From contig CAWAQJ010000016.1 in assembly GCA_963784175.1 (NCBI GenBank), positions 8,012 to 72,011 of the forward strand: a stretch of DNA of 64,000 nucleotides, given 5' to 3'. Positions within the stretch are counted from its first letter, which is position 1; each line of letters opens with the position of its first letter. Source of the DNA: JAIBJN01 sp963784175. Its GTDB lineage: Bacteria > Actinomycetota > Thermoleophilia > Gaiellales > Gaiellaceae. The notes under the pieces were generated by a model. The model had not been told where the DNA came from. It made no database searches and saw only the letters and a program-made list of their open reading frames with translations. This document shows positions 41,900 to 50,829 of this stretch, in pieces. The position numbers were made by a program, and so were the translations under genes.

Positions 41900-44490
41900 G
41901 GCTCGAGCCGCAGCAGGGCGAGCGCATCGACCGCAGCCGCGAGGTGACCTTCACCTTCCACGGCGCGCCCGTGCGCGGGTTCGAGGGCGACACGCTCGCC
42001 TCCGCGCTCTTCGCCGAGGGCCAGCGCATCTTCTCGCGCAGCTTCAAGTACCACCGGCCGCGCGGCCTCCTGTGCTGCCGCGGCTCCTGTCCCAACTGCA
42101 TGATGCAGGTGGACGGGACGCCGAACGTGCGCTCCTGCGTGACGCCGATCCGCGAGGGCGCCCGCGTCGAGGCCCAGAACGTCCGTGGCTCGCTCGACCA
42201 CGACCTGCTCGCGATCACCGACAAGATCGGCGGGCCGTTCACGCCCGTCGGCTTCTACTACCGGACGATGATCCGGCCGCGCCGCGCGTGGCCGCTCTAC
42301 GAGAAGTTCCTCCGCAGCGTCGCCGGCCTCGGCAAGGTGGACAAGCATGCCCGGCGCGCGCACCGCTACGACGTCGAGCACCGGCATGCCGAGGTGCTCG
42401 TGGTCGGCGGCGGCGACTCGGGCCTCGCTGCCGCGCGCGAGGCGGCGGCCGAGGGCAAGCAGACGGTGCTGGTCGACAACGGCCCCGACCCCATCGAGAT
42501 CGAGGGCGTCGAAACCGTCCAGGGCACCGCACTCGGTGTCTTCGAGGGCGGGCTCGTCCCGGTCGACGCGGGCTTCGTCCTCTACCGCTACCGCGCCCGA
42601 AACGTCGTCGTGGCTGCGGGCGGCGTCGAGCAGCCCCTCCTCTTCCCGGGCAACGACCTCGTCGGCGTCGTGCTTCCCGAGACCGTGCGACGGCTCGTGG
42701 GCCGCTGGTCGCTCAGGCCCGCCTCTCGCGCGGTCGTGATCACCGCGGACGACGGAGGCCTGGAGACGGTTCCCTACCTCGAGCGGGCCGGCACCGAGGT
42801 CGCGGAGGTCGTCGACCTGCGCCAGACCCGCGTCCGCCAGATCGCCGCGAACGGCCGGGGAGGGCGGCTTGCCTCGGTCGAGATCGACGGCCGCAAGATC
42901 GCTTGCGACCTGCTCGTCATGTCGGGCGGGCGCCAGCCGGCCTACGCGCTGCTCGCCCACGCGGGCGCGAAGGTCGAGTACGACCACGGGCGCGGGATCT
43001 TCGTGCCCACCGACCTCCCCGCAGGCATCGAGGTCGTCGGCCCGGCCGCGGGCGACACCGCCGAAGCCGCGATTCCCGCCGCGACTTACAACGGCGCGTC
43101 CGGGAAGGGCAAGTGCTTCGTCTGCATCTGCGAGGACGTCACCGACAAGGACGTCAAGCGCGCGATTGCAGAGGGCTTCGACTCGATCGAGCTCGCGAAG
43201 CGCTACACGACCGTGACCATGGGCCCCTGCCAGGGGAAGCTCTGCCACGTCCCCTCCATCCGCCTCTACGCCCGCGAGAACGAGACGGACGAGGCGACGA
43301 TCGGTACGACGACCGCGCGCCCGCCGTGGCAGCCGGTCGAGCTCGGCCTCCTGGCCGGCCGCCCGCACGAGCCCGCGCAGCGGACGGCGATCCACCACCG
43401 CCACAAGGAGCTCGGCGCGAAGATGATGTGGACGGGCACCTGGCGCCGCCCGCATTCCTACGGCGACCCGGCCGCCGAGGCCAAGAACGTCCACGACTCG
43501 CTCGGCGTCATCGACGTCTCCACGCTCGGCAAGCTCCTCGTGTGCGGGCCCGACTCGGCGGCGTTCCTCGAGCGCCTCTACCCGAACCGCTTCGGCGACA
43601 TGAAGGCCGGCCGGATTCGGTACGGCGTCCTCAACTCCGACGCCGGCCGGATCATGGACGACGGCACGCTCGCCCGCCTCTCCGAGGAGGACTTCTACGT
43701 GACGACCACGTCGACGGGCGCCGGGGCGGTCGTCGAGTGGTTCGAGTGGTGGAACGCGATCTGGCGCATGGACGTCGAGATCGTCAACGTCACCGGCGCG
43801 CTCGCCGCGGTCAATGTCGCGGGCCCGAACGCGCGCGAGCTGATGACGCGCCTCACCGACCTCGACGTCTCCAACGAAGGCTTCACGTACCTGGACGCCA
43901 AGCACGCCCACGTCGCCGGCGTCCCCTCGCTCCTCCTCCGCATCGGATTCGTCGGCGAGCTCGGGTACGAGCTCCACTTCCCCAGCCCGTACGGCGAGCA
44001 CGTCTGGAACGAGATCCTGGACAAGGGCGCCGACCTCGGCGTCAGGCCCTTCGGGCTCGAGCCGCAGCGCATCCTGCGCCTGGAGAAGATGCACATCCTC
44101 GTCGGCCAGGACACGGACTCGGAGTCGAACGTCCTCGAGGCGTCGATGCCCTGGATCGCCAAGCTCGACAAGGACGACTTCGTCGGCAAGTGGTCGCTCG
44201 AGCACGTGCTGGAGCGGGGCTTCCGCGAGCAGCTCGTCGGGTTCGAGACGGACAACGGCATCGTCCCCGCCGAGGGCGGCCAGATCGTGATCGACGGCCG
44301 GCCCGGCGGACGAGTGACGAGCGCACGCTTCAGCGACCACCTCGGACGGGCGATCGGCATGGCCTGGGTGCCGCCGGACCTCGCCGAGGAGGACGCCGAG
44401 CTGACGATCAAGGTCAACGGGTCGGTGGAGAAGGCGCGCGTGCGTCTCCGCCCCTTCTTCGATCCGGACGGGGAGCACCTGAGAACGTGA
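41896..44490 (+). CDS. mgdC: Sarcosine oxidase/N-methylglutamate dehydrogenase alpha subunit
   Basis: 864 residues, SoxA type. An N-terminal 2Fe-2S domain (C60/C61, C65, C68, C81), NAD/FAD dinucleotide fold (VLVVGGGDSGLAAAREA), BFD-like 2Fe-2S site (C407, C410/C412, C445, C450) and a C-terminal GcvT-like tetrahydrofolate domain (NVHDSLGVIDVSTLGKLLV, LRIGFVGELGYELHFPSPYGEHVW). The last domain can move the methyl-derived C1 unit to THF as methylene-THF. It is more closely tied to N-methylglutamate use than sarcosine use by its neighbours. GTGA overlaps at both ends. Confidence 0.85.
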   Translation: MRLEPQQGERIDRSREVTFTFHGAPVRGFEGDTLASALFAEGQRIFSRSFKYHRPRGLLCCRGSCPNCMMQVDGTPNVRSCVTPIREGARVEAQNVRGSLDHDLLAITDKIGGPFTPVGFYYRTMIRPRRAWPLYEKFLRSVAGLGKVDKHARRAHRYDVEHRHAEVLVVGGGDSGLAAAREAAAEGKQTVLVDNGPDPIEIEGVETVQGTALGVFEGGLVPVDAGFVLYRYRARNVVVAAGGVEQPLLFPGNDLVGVVLPETVRRLVGRWSLRPASRAVVITADDGGLETVPYLERAGTEVAEVVDLRQTRVRQIAANGRGGRLASVEIDGRKIACDLLVMSGGRQPAYALLAHAGAKVEYDHGRGIFVPTDLPAGIEVVGPAAGDTAEAAIPAATYNGASGKGKCFVCICEDVTDKDVKRAIAEGFDSIELAKRYTTVTMGPCQGKLCHVPSIRLYARENETDEATIGTTTARPPWQPVELGLLAGRPHEPAQRTAIHHRHKELGAKMMWTGTWRRPHSYGDPAAEAKNVHDSLGVIDVSTLGKLLVCGPDSAAFLERLYPNRFGDMKAGRIRYGVLNSDAGRIMDDGTLARLSEEDFYVTTTSTGAGAVVEWFEWWNAIWRMDVEIVNVTGALAAVNVAGPNARELMTRLTDLDVSNEGFTYLDAKHAHVAGVPSLLLRIGFVGELGYELHFPSPYGEHVWNEILDKGADLGVRPFGLEPQRILRLEKMHILVGQDTDSESNVLEASMPWIAKLDKDDFVGKWSLEHVLERGFREQLVGFETDNGIVPAEGGQIVIDGRPGGRVTSARFSDHLGRAIGMAWVPPDLAEEDAELTIKVNGSVEKARVRLRPFFDPDGEHLRT

Positions 44491-44969
44491 GCCACCTCGA
44501 CTTCCTCAGCCCCGACCTTGCGACTGCCGACGCCGTGTGGCGCTCGCCGCTCGAGCGGGCCCTGGCCCACGCGCCGGAAGGGATCGATGACCTGACGCGC
44601 ACGGCCGTGTTCGAGGTGCGCGGCGACCTCGACGGGCTCGAAGGCGAGGTCGTGCGCCTCACGCCCGAGCGCGCCTTCGTCCTGTGCCCCTTCGAGGAGG
44701 CCGGGCCCGTGCGCTCGCGCCTGAACGGCGCCGGGCGCATGGTCGTGGACGTATCCGCGGGCTGGGCGGGTCTCCGCGTCAGCGGCGAGCCGCTCATGCG
44801 CCGCCTCACCGACCTCGACCTGAACGCCCTCCCCGCCTTCGGGACGCTGGCGCACGTTCGTGCGCTCGTCCTGCGTGACGAGGACGGCAGCTTCCGCATC
44901 TTCGTCGCCCAGGAGTACGGGGACTCGGTGGCCGAAGCCGTCATCGACGCCGCGGAGGGGCTCGCATGA
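44487..44969 (+). CDS. mgdD: Sarcosine oxidase/N-methylglutamate dehydrogenase gamma subunit
   Basis: 160 residues. SoxG type: SPLERALAHAPEGIDDLTRTAVFEVRGDL, then VVDVSAGWAGLRVSGEPLMRRLTDLDLNALPAFG, LAHVRALVLRDEDGSFRIFVAQEYGDSVAEAV, which is the GcvT-like fold that stabilises the THF domain of the alpha subunit. GTG 44487 overlaps the mgdC stop and its stop overlaps mgdA (ATGA). Confidence 0.78.
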   Translation: MSHLDFLSPDLATADAVWRSPLERALAHAPEGIDDLTRTAVFEVRGDLDGLEGEVVRLTPERAFVLCPFEEAGPVRSRLNGAGRMVVDVSAGWAGLRVSGEPLMRRLTDLDLNALPAFGTLAHVRALVLRDEDGSFRIFVAQEYGDSVAEAVIDAAEGLA

Positions 44970-46180
44970 AAGACGTCTTCCGCGTCCGGCGCATGTGGCG
45001 GCCACGCTCCGAGCTGAAGGAGCGCTACGACGTCGTCATCGTCGGCGGCGGCGCACACGGGCTCGCGACCGCGTACTACCTGGCCAAGAACCACGGCATC
45101 ACCGACGTGGCGATCCTGGAGAAGAGCTACATCGGCTCGGGTGCGGCAGGCCGCAACACAACCATCATCCGCGCGAACTACCGCACGCCCGAGGGCGCCG
45201 AGTTCTACAAGGCGAGCGTGAAGCTCTACGAGGGCCTCGGTGCCGACCTCGACTTCAACCTGCTGTTCTCCCAGCAGGGCCACTTGACGCTCGCGCACTC
45301 GGACCGCGGGATCATCACCGCGAACGAGCGAGCCGAGGTCAACCAGCTCCTCGGCATCGACTCGCGCGTCGTCTACCCGGACGAGATCGCGAAGCTCTGC
45401 CCGGAGCTCGACCTCTCGCAGAATGTGACCTGGCCGGTGCAGGCAGCCCTCTACCACCCGCCCGGCGGGATCATCCGCCACGACGCCGTCGTCTGGGGCT
45501 ACGCGCGCGGGGCCGACCGGCAGGGGATCGAGATCCATCCGTACACCGAGGTCGTGGGCATCGAGCGCTCGAACGGCCGCGTGACCGGCGTCGAGACCAC
45601 GCGCGGTCACGTCAAGACGGACATGGTCGTCAGCGCCACCGCCGGCTGGTCGACGCTCGTCGCCGACCTCGCGGGCGTCCCGCTGCCCATCACGACGAAC
45701 ATCCTCCAGGCCTTCGTCACGGAGCCGATGAAGCCGTTCCTCGACGTCATCATCGTCTCCTCGCAGATGCACGTGTACGTCTCCCAGACCGACCGCGGCG
45801 AGTTCCTCATCGGCGCCGAGATCGAGCCGTATTCCACCTACAGCTCGAAGGGGACGCTCTCGTTCCTCGAGTACTCCGCGAAGCACGTCCTCGAGCTCTT
45901 CCCCCAGCTGGAGCGCGTAAAGGTGCTGCGCTCGTGGACGGGGCTGTGCGATCTCTCCCCCGACTACAGCCCCATCCTCGGGAAGACGGAGCTCCACGGC
46001 TTCCTCGTCTCGACCGGCTGGGGAACCTACGGCTTCAAGGCGGCGCCCATCGTCGGCACAACGCTTGCCGAGCTGGTCGCCACCGGCGAGACTCCCGGGC
46101 TGATCGCGCCGTTCGCACTCGAGCGCTTCCACACGGACAGCCTCGTGTCCGAGCTGGCCGCGGCGGCCGTGTCCCACTGA
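44966..46180 (+). CDS. mgdA: Sarcosine oxidase/N-methylglutamate dehydrogenase beta subunit
   Basis: 404 residues, DAO-type FAD enzyme: YDVVIVGGGAHGLATAYYLAKNHG at the FAD-binding N-terminus, GSGAAGRNTTIIRANYRTPEG, GGIIRHDAVVWGYARGADRQG, SWTGLCDLSPDYSPILGKTE and GWGTYGFKAAPIVGTTLAEL. This subunit holds the covalent FMN/FAD catalytic centre in SoxB, oxidising the N-methyl group. Here it is placed last (B-D-A-G order of other clusters becomes D-A-G-B). Followed by fhs. Confidence 0.85.
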   Translation: MKDVFRVRRMWRPRSELKERYDVVIVGGGAHGLATAYYLAKNHGITDVAILEKSYIGSGAAGRNTTIIRANYRTPEGAEFYKASVKLYEGLGADLDFNLLFSQQGHLTLAHSDRGIITANERAEVNQLLGIDSRVVYPDEIAKLCPELDLSQNVTWPVQAALYHPPGGIIRHDAVVWGYARGADRQGIEIHPYTEVVGIERSNGRVTGVETTRGHVKTDMVVSATAGWSTLVADLAGVPLPITTNILQAFVTEPMKPFLDVIIVSSQMHVYVSQTDRGEFLIGAEIEPYSTYSSKGTLSFLEYSAKHVLELFPQLERVKVLRSWTGLCDLSPDYSPILGKTELHGFLVSTGWGTYGFKAAPIVGTTLAELVATGETPGLIAPFALERFHTDSLVSELAAAAVSH

Positions 46181-46200
46181 ACTTCGACCCAAGGAGCCAC

Positions 46201-47868
46201 ATGGCCACGCAGATGCCGAGCAGCCTGGAGATCGCGCAGGAGGCGACCCTCAAGCCCATCGCCGAGATCGCGGATGCCCTCGGGCTCTCCGAGGACGAGT
46301 ACGACCCCTACGGCCGCTACAAGGCCAAGGTCTCCCTCTCGGTCCTCGACCGTCTCGCAGACCGCCCCGACGGCAAGCTGATCGACGTCACCGCGATCAC
46401 GCCGACCAAGGCCGGCGAGGGCAAGACGACCACGTCGGTCTCCCTCACGCAAGGGCTCGGGCACATCGGCAAGAACCCGGTGCTGTGCCTGCGCGAGGCC
46501 TCCCTCGGCCCGGTCTTCGGGATCAAGGGCGGTGCCGCCGGGGGCGGGTACGCGCAGGTCGTCCCCATGGAGGACATGAACCTCCACTTCACGGGCGACA
46601 TCCACGCGATCGGGGCGGCCAACAACCTGCTCGCGGCGCTGCTCGAGGCGCACCTGCTCCACGGGAACAAGCTCGGCATCGACCCGCTCAGCGTCAGCTG
46701 GCGCCGCTGCGTCGACATCAACGACCGCGCCCTCCGGCAGATCGTCGTCGGCCTGGGCGGACGCGCGAACGGCTACGTCCGCGAGACCGGGTTCGACATC
46801 ACCGCGGCGTCCGAGGTCATGGCGATCGTCGCGGTCGCGCGCGACCTCTTCGACCTGCGGGAGCGGCTCGGGAGCATCACCGTCGGATACTCGTGGGAGG
46901 GCGAGCCCGTCACGGCGGAGCAGTTGCAGGCGGCCGGGGCGATGACGGTTCTCCTCAAGGACGCGATCAAGCCCAATCTCGTGCAGACCCTCGAGGGCCA
47001 GCCGGCGTTCCTCCACTGCGGGCCGTTCGCGAACATCGCGCACGGCAACAACTCGCTCGTCGCCACGCGCACGGCGCTCAAGCTCGGAGACTACGCCGTC
47101 ACCGAGTCCGGCTTCGGCTCCGACATGGGCATGGAGAAGTTCTTCGACATCGTCTGCCGGGTCGGCGAGCTCCGGCCGAACGCGGTCGTTCTCGTCGCGA
47201 CGGCGCGCGCCCTCAAGCACCACGGCGACGAGCCCGACGGGGGCGTCGAGGCGATCGAGCGCGGCGCGGCGAACATGCAGCGCCACCTCGGGATCGTCAA
47301 GGAGTTCGGGCTGAACGCAGTCGTCGCGATCAACCGCTTCCCGGGAGACACGGACGAGGAGGTCGAGACGGTCAAGCGGCTCGCGCTCGAAGGCGGCGCG
47401 ATGGCGGCCGAGCTGAACGAGGCCTTCGAGCGCGGCGGCGAGGGCGCGGCTGCCCTGGCCGAGGCCGTCGTGGCGGCGGCGGAGGCGCCCTCCGACTTCA
47501 AGCCGGTCTACGAGCTGGACGAGCCGATCGACGCGAAGATCGAAGCCGTGTGCAAGAGGGTCTACGGCGCCGACGGCGTCGTCTTCCTTCCGGCCGCCCA
47601 GCAGGCGATCGAGCGTTACAAGCAGGTCGGCTTCGACAAGCTGCCGATCTGCATGGCGAAGACGCACCTCTCCCTCTCCCACGATCCGACGCTCCTGAAC
47701 GCGCCGACCGGCTTCACGGTCACGGTCCGGGACATCCGGGCGTACACGGGCTCCGGCTGGCTCGTCCCGCTCCTCGGCGACATGCAGACGATGCCCGGCT
47801 ACGGCGTCACGCCGGCTGCCTTCAACGTCGACATCGACGAGACCGGCAAGACGGTCGGGCTCTTCTAG
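46201..47868 (+). CDS. fhs: Formate-tetrahydrofolate ligase
   Basis: 555 residues. The ATP-binding P-loop-like TPTKAGEGKTTTSVSL, then GGAAGGGYAQVVPMEDMNLHFTGD, NNLLAALLEAH, GPFANIAHGNNS, TESGFGSDMGMEKFFDI and CMAKTHLSLSHDP. It interconverts formate, ATP and THF with 10-formyl-THF. Downstream of demethylation it can run toward formate, feeding the formate dehydrogenase upstream, or supply one-carbon units. ATG 46201 has AAGGAG. It follows mgdA by 20 nt and is followed by a hairpin. Confidence 0.95.
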   Translation: MATQMPSSLEIAQEATLKPIAEIADALGLSEDEYDPYGRYKAKVSLSVLDRLADRPDGKLIDVTAITPTKAGEGKTTTSVSLTQGLGHIGKNPVLCLREASLGPVFGIKGGAAGGGYAQVVPMEDMNLHFTGDIHAIGAANNLLAALLEAHLLHGNKLGIDPLSVSWRRCVDINDRALRQIVVGLGGRANGYVRETGFDITAASEVMAIVAVARDLFDLRERLGSITVGYSWEGEPVTAEQLQAAGAMTVLLKDAIKPNLVQTLEGQPAFLHCGPFANIAHGNNSLVATRTALKLGDYAVTESGFGSDMGMEKFFDIVCRVGELRPNAVVLVATARALKHHGDEPDGGVEAIERGAANMQRHLGIVKEFGLNAVVAINRFPGDTDEEVETVKRLALEGGAMAAELNEAFERGGEGAAALAEAVVAAAEAPSDFKPVYELDEPIDAKIEAVCKRVYGADGVVFLPAAQQAIERYKQVGFDKLPICMAKTHLSLSHDPTLLNAPTGFTVTVRDIRAYTGSGWLVPLLGDMQTMPGYGVTPAAFNVDIDETGKTVGLF

Positions 47869-47871
47869 CTC

Positions 47872-47890
47872 CCGACGCCCAAGGCGTCGG
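47872..47890 (+). terminator. Hairpin after fhs
   Basis: CCGACGCC-CAA-GGCGTCGG, a perfect 8-bp stem with 3-nt loop, starts 3 nt after the fhs stop. No U-tract follows; the next gene has its own -10-like AAGAAT right after it. Confidence 0.5.
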
Positions 47891-47908
47891 ATCGGAAAGA
47901 ATCGCGGC

Positions 47909-48493
47909 GTGCCGTACACGGACATGCCGTTCGAGGAGCTGCTCGACACGATCGCCGCGGAGACGCCCGCGCCGGGCGGGGGTTCCGTCGCCGCGTTCGT
48001 GACCGAGATGGCGGCGTCCCTTGCGGCCATGGCCGCCCGCTTCGCACACGACTGGGACGGGGCGGCGGGCGCCGTCGCCCAGGCGGAGACGCTCCGCCAT
48101 CGCGCCGCGCCGCTCGCAGCGGAGGACGCGGTGGCCTACGAGAACGTGCTCACCGCGATGCGCATGCCCGAGGAGCTCGAGTCCGAGGTGCGGAACACGC
48201 TGATCGGCGAGACCCTCTCTCGCGCTGCGGACATCCCGCTCCTGATCGCCGAGACGGCGGCAGACGTGGCCGAGCTCGCCTCCGAGATCGCCGTCTGCGG
48301 GAACCCGAACCTGCGCGGGGACGCTGCCGCCGCATCGCTGCTCGCCTCCTCGGCCGTTCGGGTCGCGGCCAACCTCGTCGAGATCAACCTCTCTACGATG
48401 GAGGGTGAGGAGCGCGTCGCGCGCGCGCGGACCCTGGTCGCATCCGCCGAGAAGGCCGCCAAGCGGGCGCTCGGCGACGGCGAATCGGCCTAG
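47909..48493 (+). CDS. fchA: Cyclodeaminase/cyclohydrolase family protein (methenyl-THF cyclohydrolase FchA type)
   Basis: 194 residues, all-helical FTCD_C fold: PFEELLDTIAAETPAPGGGSVAAFV, the PGGGSVAA glycine turn being diagnostic, and GNPNLRGDAAAASLLASSAVRVAANLVEINL. The family acts on 5-formimino-THF or as 5,10-methenyl-THF cyclohydrolase. With fhs and the THF-dependent oxidase next door the latter is likely, closing methylene-THF to formyl-THF (a methylene-THF dehydrogenase is not in the window). GTG 47909 follows AAGAAT plus 6 nt, leaderless-like. Confidence 0.8.
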   Translation: MPYTDMPFEELLDTIAAETPAPGGGSVAAFVTEMAASLAAMAARFAHDWDGAAGAVAQAETLRHRAAPLAAEDAVAYENVLTAMRMPEELESEVRNTLIGETLSRAADIPLLIAETAADVAELASEIAVCGNPNLRGDAAAASLLASSAVRVAANLVEINLSTMEGEERVARARTLVASAEKAAKRALGDGESA

Positions 48494-48499
48494 GTCAGC

Positions 48500-48711
48500 T
48501 CAGGACGCCTGCTGAACCGACGAGTAGCCGGGGCCGCTCGTCGTGATCGTGATCCGGAGCCGCTCCTCCCAGTCGGAGTGCTGCTCCTTGCAGGTCGGGC
48601 ACGCCTGAAGCGTCGAGTCCGCGCCACCTCGAGGTGACCCCAGTATCCACGCGAGAGAAGGCCGTCCGCCTGCTGTCGACCGCAGAGACCGCAGCGAAGA
48701 TAGAGCGCCAT
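48500..48711 (-). CDS. Small zinc-ribbon-like protein (frameshifted)
   Basis: From ATG 48711 the frame reads LRCGLCGRQQADGLLSRG. From about 48625 the other frame continues ADSTLQACPTCKEQHSDWEERL and ends at TGA 48502-48500. Joined, it is a 70-residue protein with two CxxC pairs (CGLC and CPTC), a zinc-ribbon pattern. The join needs one base, most simply a G missing (on the minus strand) near 48624-48626. No family name is recognised. Confidence 0.5.
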
Positions 48712-48744
48712 TGACTCGTTATACCACCCGGGATCGGAGCCGTT

Positions 48745-48897
48745 CTACCAGGGGCCGATGAACTCGCCGCTCGGGTGGGCGAGCAGGATGATCACGACGA
48801 TCACGATGCACGCGACCGAGGCCAGGAGCAAGGCCGGCGTCAGCCAGCGCACGGGCGACTGTTCGGGGGGAAACTGGATCTGCTTTTCACGAGCCAT
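48745..48897 (-). CDS. Small single-pass membrane protein of the ammonium-transporter operon
   Basis: 50 residues from ATG 48897, which has AAAGGAGG at an ideal distance. Sequence: a polar N-terminus (REKQIQFPPEQSP) then one long hydrophobic helix (TPALLLASVACIVIVVIILL) and a short tail HPSGEFIGPW. It is 12 nt after the preceding gene on the same strand, third in the amt unit. Below usual length cut-offs and easily missed. Possibly a transporter accessory subunit. Confidence 0.6.
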   Translation of the reverse strand: MAREKQIQFPPEQSPVRWLTPALLLASVACIVIVVIILLAHPSGEFIGPW

Positions 48898-48909
48898 CGT
48901 GCCTCCTTT

Positions 48910-49191
48910 CTACGGGCCGGGGTCGGTCGAGGGGCCTGCGAGCGGCGGCTCGGCGAAGCCGGGGCCCGGAGCCGTCGGGCTTGCGGGAGGCAGGCCTCCC
49001 GCACCGCGCAGCAGCGCGGCCTGAGCGTTCAGCTTCACCTCTTCGAGCCAGACCCAGTAGACGATCGCGGCAACCATGAAGATGATCCCGAGGACGGTCA
49101 TGATGTACGTCCCGGTGGAGCCCTCCGGGCCGAAGGTCCAGAACGTCGTGGTCACTTCGTCCCAGCTGTCGAACGGGAAGCTGTCGATCAC
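48910..49191 (-). CDS. Small membrane protein coupled to the ammonium transporter
   Basis: 93 residues: an N-terminal soluble part, one transmembrane helix (YIMTVLGIIFMVAAIVYWVWL) and a Pro/Gly/Ala-rich tail. GTG 49191 overlaps the transporter stop (GTGA), so it is translated with it. No homologous family recognised. No GlnB/GlnK gene was found beside this transporter, so this protein and the 50-residue one are the only companions. Confidence 0.65.
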   Translation of the reverse strand: MIDSFPFDSWDEVTTTFWTFGPEGSTGTYIMTVLGIIFMVAAIVYWVWLEEVKLNAQAALLRGAGGLPPASPTAPGPGFAEPPLAGPSTDPGP

Positions 49192-50687
49192 AGCGAGCTC
49201 CTTTCCGTGGTGGCGCCCGCTCTATGTCCGTTGGTGATCCGCCCGTACTCCTCGATGAGGATGGGCGCCGACTCGACCTCCTGGCCGTCCGGGAGGACGA
49301 TGACCTCGGGGACGCGCTCGAACTCGGGGAAGAAGTCCTGCTGGAACTCCGCCATGTCGAGGCCTTCGAGCTCGACCTCAGGCGGGACGCGGAGCAGGTT
49401 CGTCTTCAGGAGCAGCCAGCTGACGATGTAGCCGGGCAGGAAGGCGAGTGGGAAGAACGTGAGGATGCCCATCATCTGGCCGCCGAACGAAACGGGGATG
49501 TTGTTCACCCCGGTCGGGAACCCGCCGGCGAAGATGCCGACGAGGAACACGCCGTAGAAGCCGCAGACGCCGTGGACGGCCACCGCCCCCACCGCATCGT
49601 CGACACGCAGCGACTTCTCGATGTAGCCGCCGGCCCAGACGGCCAGCATGCCGCCCGTCGCGGAGAGCAGATAGGCGAGCGACGGGTGGTACACGTCGGC
49701 GCCCGCCGAGACCGAGATCACGCCCGCGAGACCGCCCGATAGCGTCCAGAACGGATCGCCCTTGCTCGCGATCCAGCCGCCGGTGAAACCGCCGGCGAAG
49801 CCGAAGGTGATGACCATGGCGATCGTGCCGAGGGTCGTCGGCGAGAGGTAGATGTTGAGCCACCCGGGGAAGGCCGTCGACTGGATGAACAGGCAGGCCG
49901 CGTAGAACCCGTAGAACCCGGTGAAGATCAGCATCAGACCCATGATGGTCAGGTGCGTGTTGTGCGGTCTGAACGTCCTCGCCCGGCCCATGATGTCGAA
50001 CTTGCCTATGCGTGGACCAAGGTTCAGCAGGACGCCGAGCGTGAAGGCTCCTGCGACGCCGTGGACGACCAGTGAGGCGATCGAGTCGTGGAAGCCGTAG
50101 TTCGTCGTGAGCCAGCCGCCCGCGCTCCAGCCCCAGGCCGCGTCCATGATCCAGACGCCGGAGCCGAGGACGACCGCGAGGATGAGGTACGCGGACAGGC
50201 GCACGCGCTCGATGAGCGCGCCCGACATGATCGAGGCCGTCGTCCACGAGAAGAGCAGGAACGCGAGGAAGAAGACGAGGCTCAGATGGCCGGTGAGGCT
50301 GGACTCGAGGTTGCCCGCCATGCCCTCGCTCCACGGCGCCGTGAGACCGCAGAACCCGGGGAACTCGGCCGGGCCGGCATGCCCTTCGGCCGGGCCGCCG
50401 TGCTCGAAGCAGCCGTAGATGTACCAGCCGAAGTAGTAGAAGCTCGGCGTGACGACGGCGATGGTGAGGATGTTCTTCATCGCCGTCGACATGATGTTCT
50501 TGCGGCGCGCGACGCCCGCTTCGTACGCCATGAAGCCGACGTGGATCAGCCACATGATCACGACGGTGAAGAAGTAGAAGACTTCCAGCAGGATCAGGCT
50601 GTCGAGGTCGACCTTGGCGTTGAGCTCCTCGAGCGTGGGAGCCTGCGCAAGAAGCGTCGACAGCACGGACGCCAGCGCGGATGTCAT
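49188..50687 (-). CDS. amt: Ammonium transporter (Amt/Mep/Rh family)
   Basis: 499 residues with about eleven transmembrane helices after a longer N-terminus than usual. Family blocks: WLIHVGFMAYEAGVARRKN, GWGWSAGGWL-like AAWGWSAGGWLTTNYGFHD, VVHGVAGAFTLGVLLNLGPR (first pore His), HNTHLTIMGLMLIFTGFYGF and AVAVHGVCGFYGVFLVGIF (second pore His). The C-terminal cytoplasmic tail is about 65 residues. It would import or recapture ammonium, in keeping with nearby methylamine nitrogen use. Start ATG 50687. Confidence 0.88.
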   Translation of the reverse strand: MTSALASVLSTLLAQAPTLEELNAKVDLDSLILLEVFYFFTVVIMWLIHVGFMAYEAGVARRKNIMSTAMKNILTIAVVTPSFYYFGWYIYGCFEHGGPAEGHAGPAEFPGFCGLTAPWSEGMAGNLESSLTGHLSLVFFLAFLLFSWTTASIMSGALIERVRLSAYLILAVVLGSGVWIMDAAWGWSAGGWLTTNYGFHDSIASLVVHGVAGAFTLGVLLNLGPRIGKFDIMGRARTFRPHNTHLTIMGLMLIFTGFYGFYAACLFIQSTAFPGWLNIYLSPTTLGTIAMVITFGFAGGFTGGWIASKGDPFWTLSGGLAGVISVSAGADVYHPSLAYLLSATGGMLAVWAGGYIEKSLRVDDAVGAVAVHGVCGFYGVFLVGIFAGGFPTGVNNIPVSFGGQMMGILTFFPLAFLPGYIVSWLLLKTNLLRVPPEVELEGLDMAEFQQDFFPEFERVPEVIVLPDGQEVESAPILIEEYGRITNGHRAGATTERSSL

Positions 50688-50829
50688 CAGGAAGTCCTCC
50701 TCGGGACGACGCCAGCTAATGCACCGCTAGACAGAGCCAGGCGAGCGTACGAAACCCGTCGGATGTGTCCCAGGTGCCCGAAGCCCACCTTTTCTCCGCG
50801 CGAGTGTGCAAAGGCCACACAGCCCGGGG

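Noticed and set aside
48758..49024. 88-codon plus-strand frame opposite the small amt-operon genes
   Set aside because: The minus-strand genes have good ribosome sites and membrane helices; the plus-strand frame has neither.
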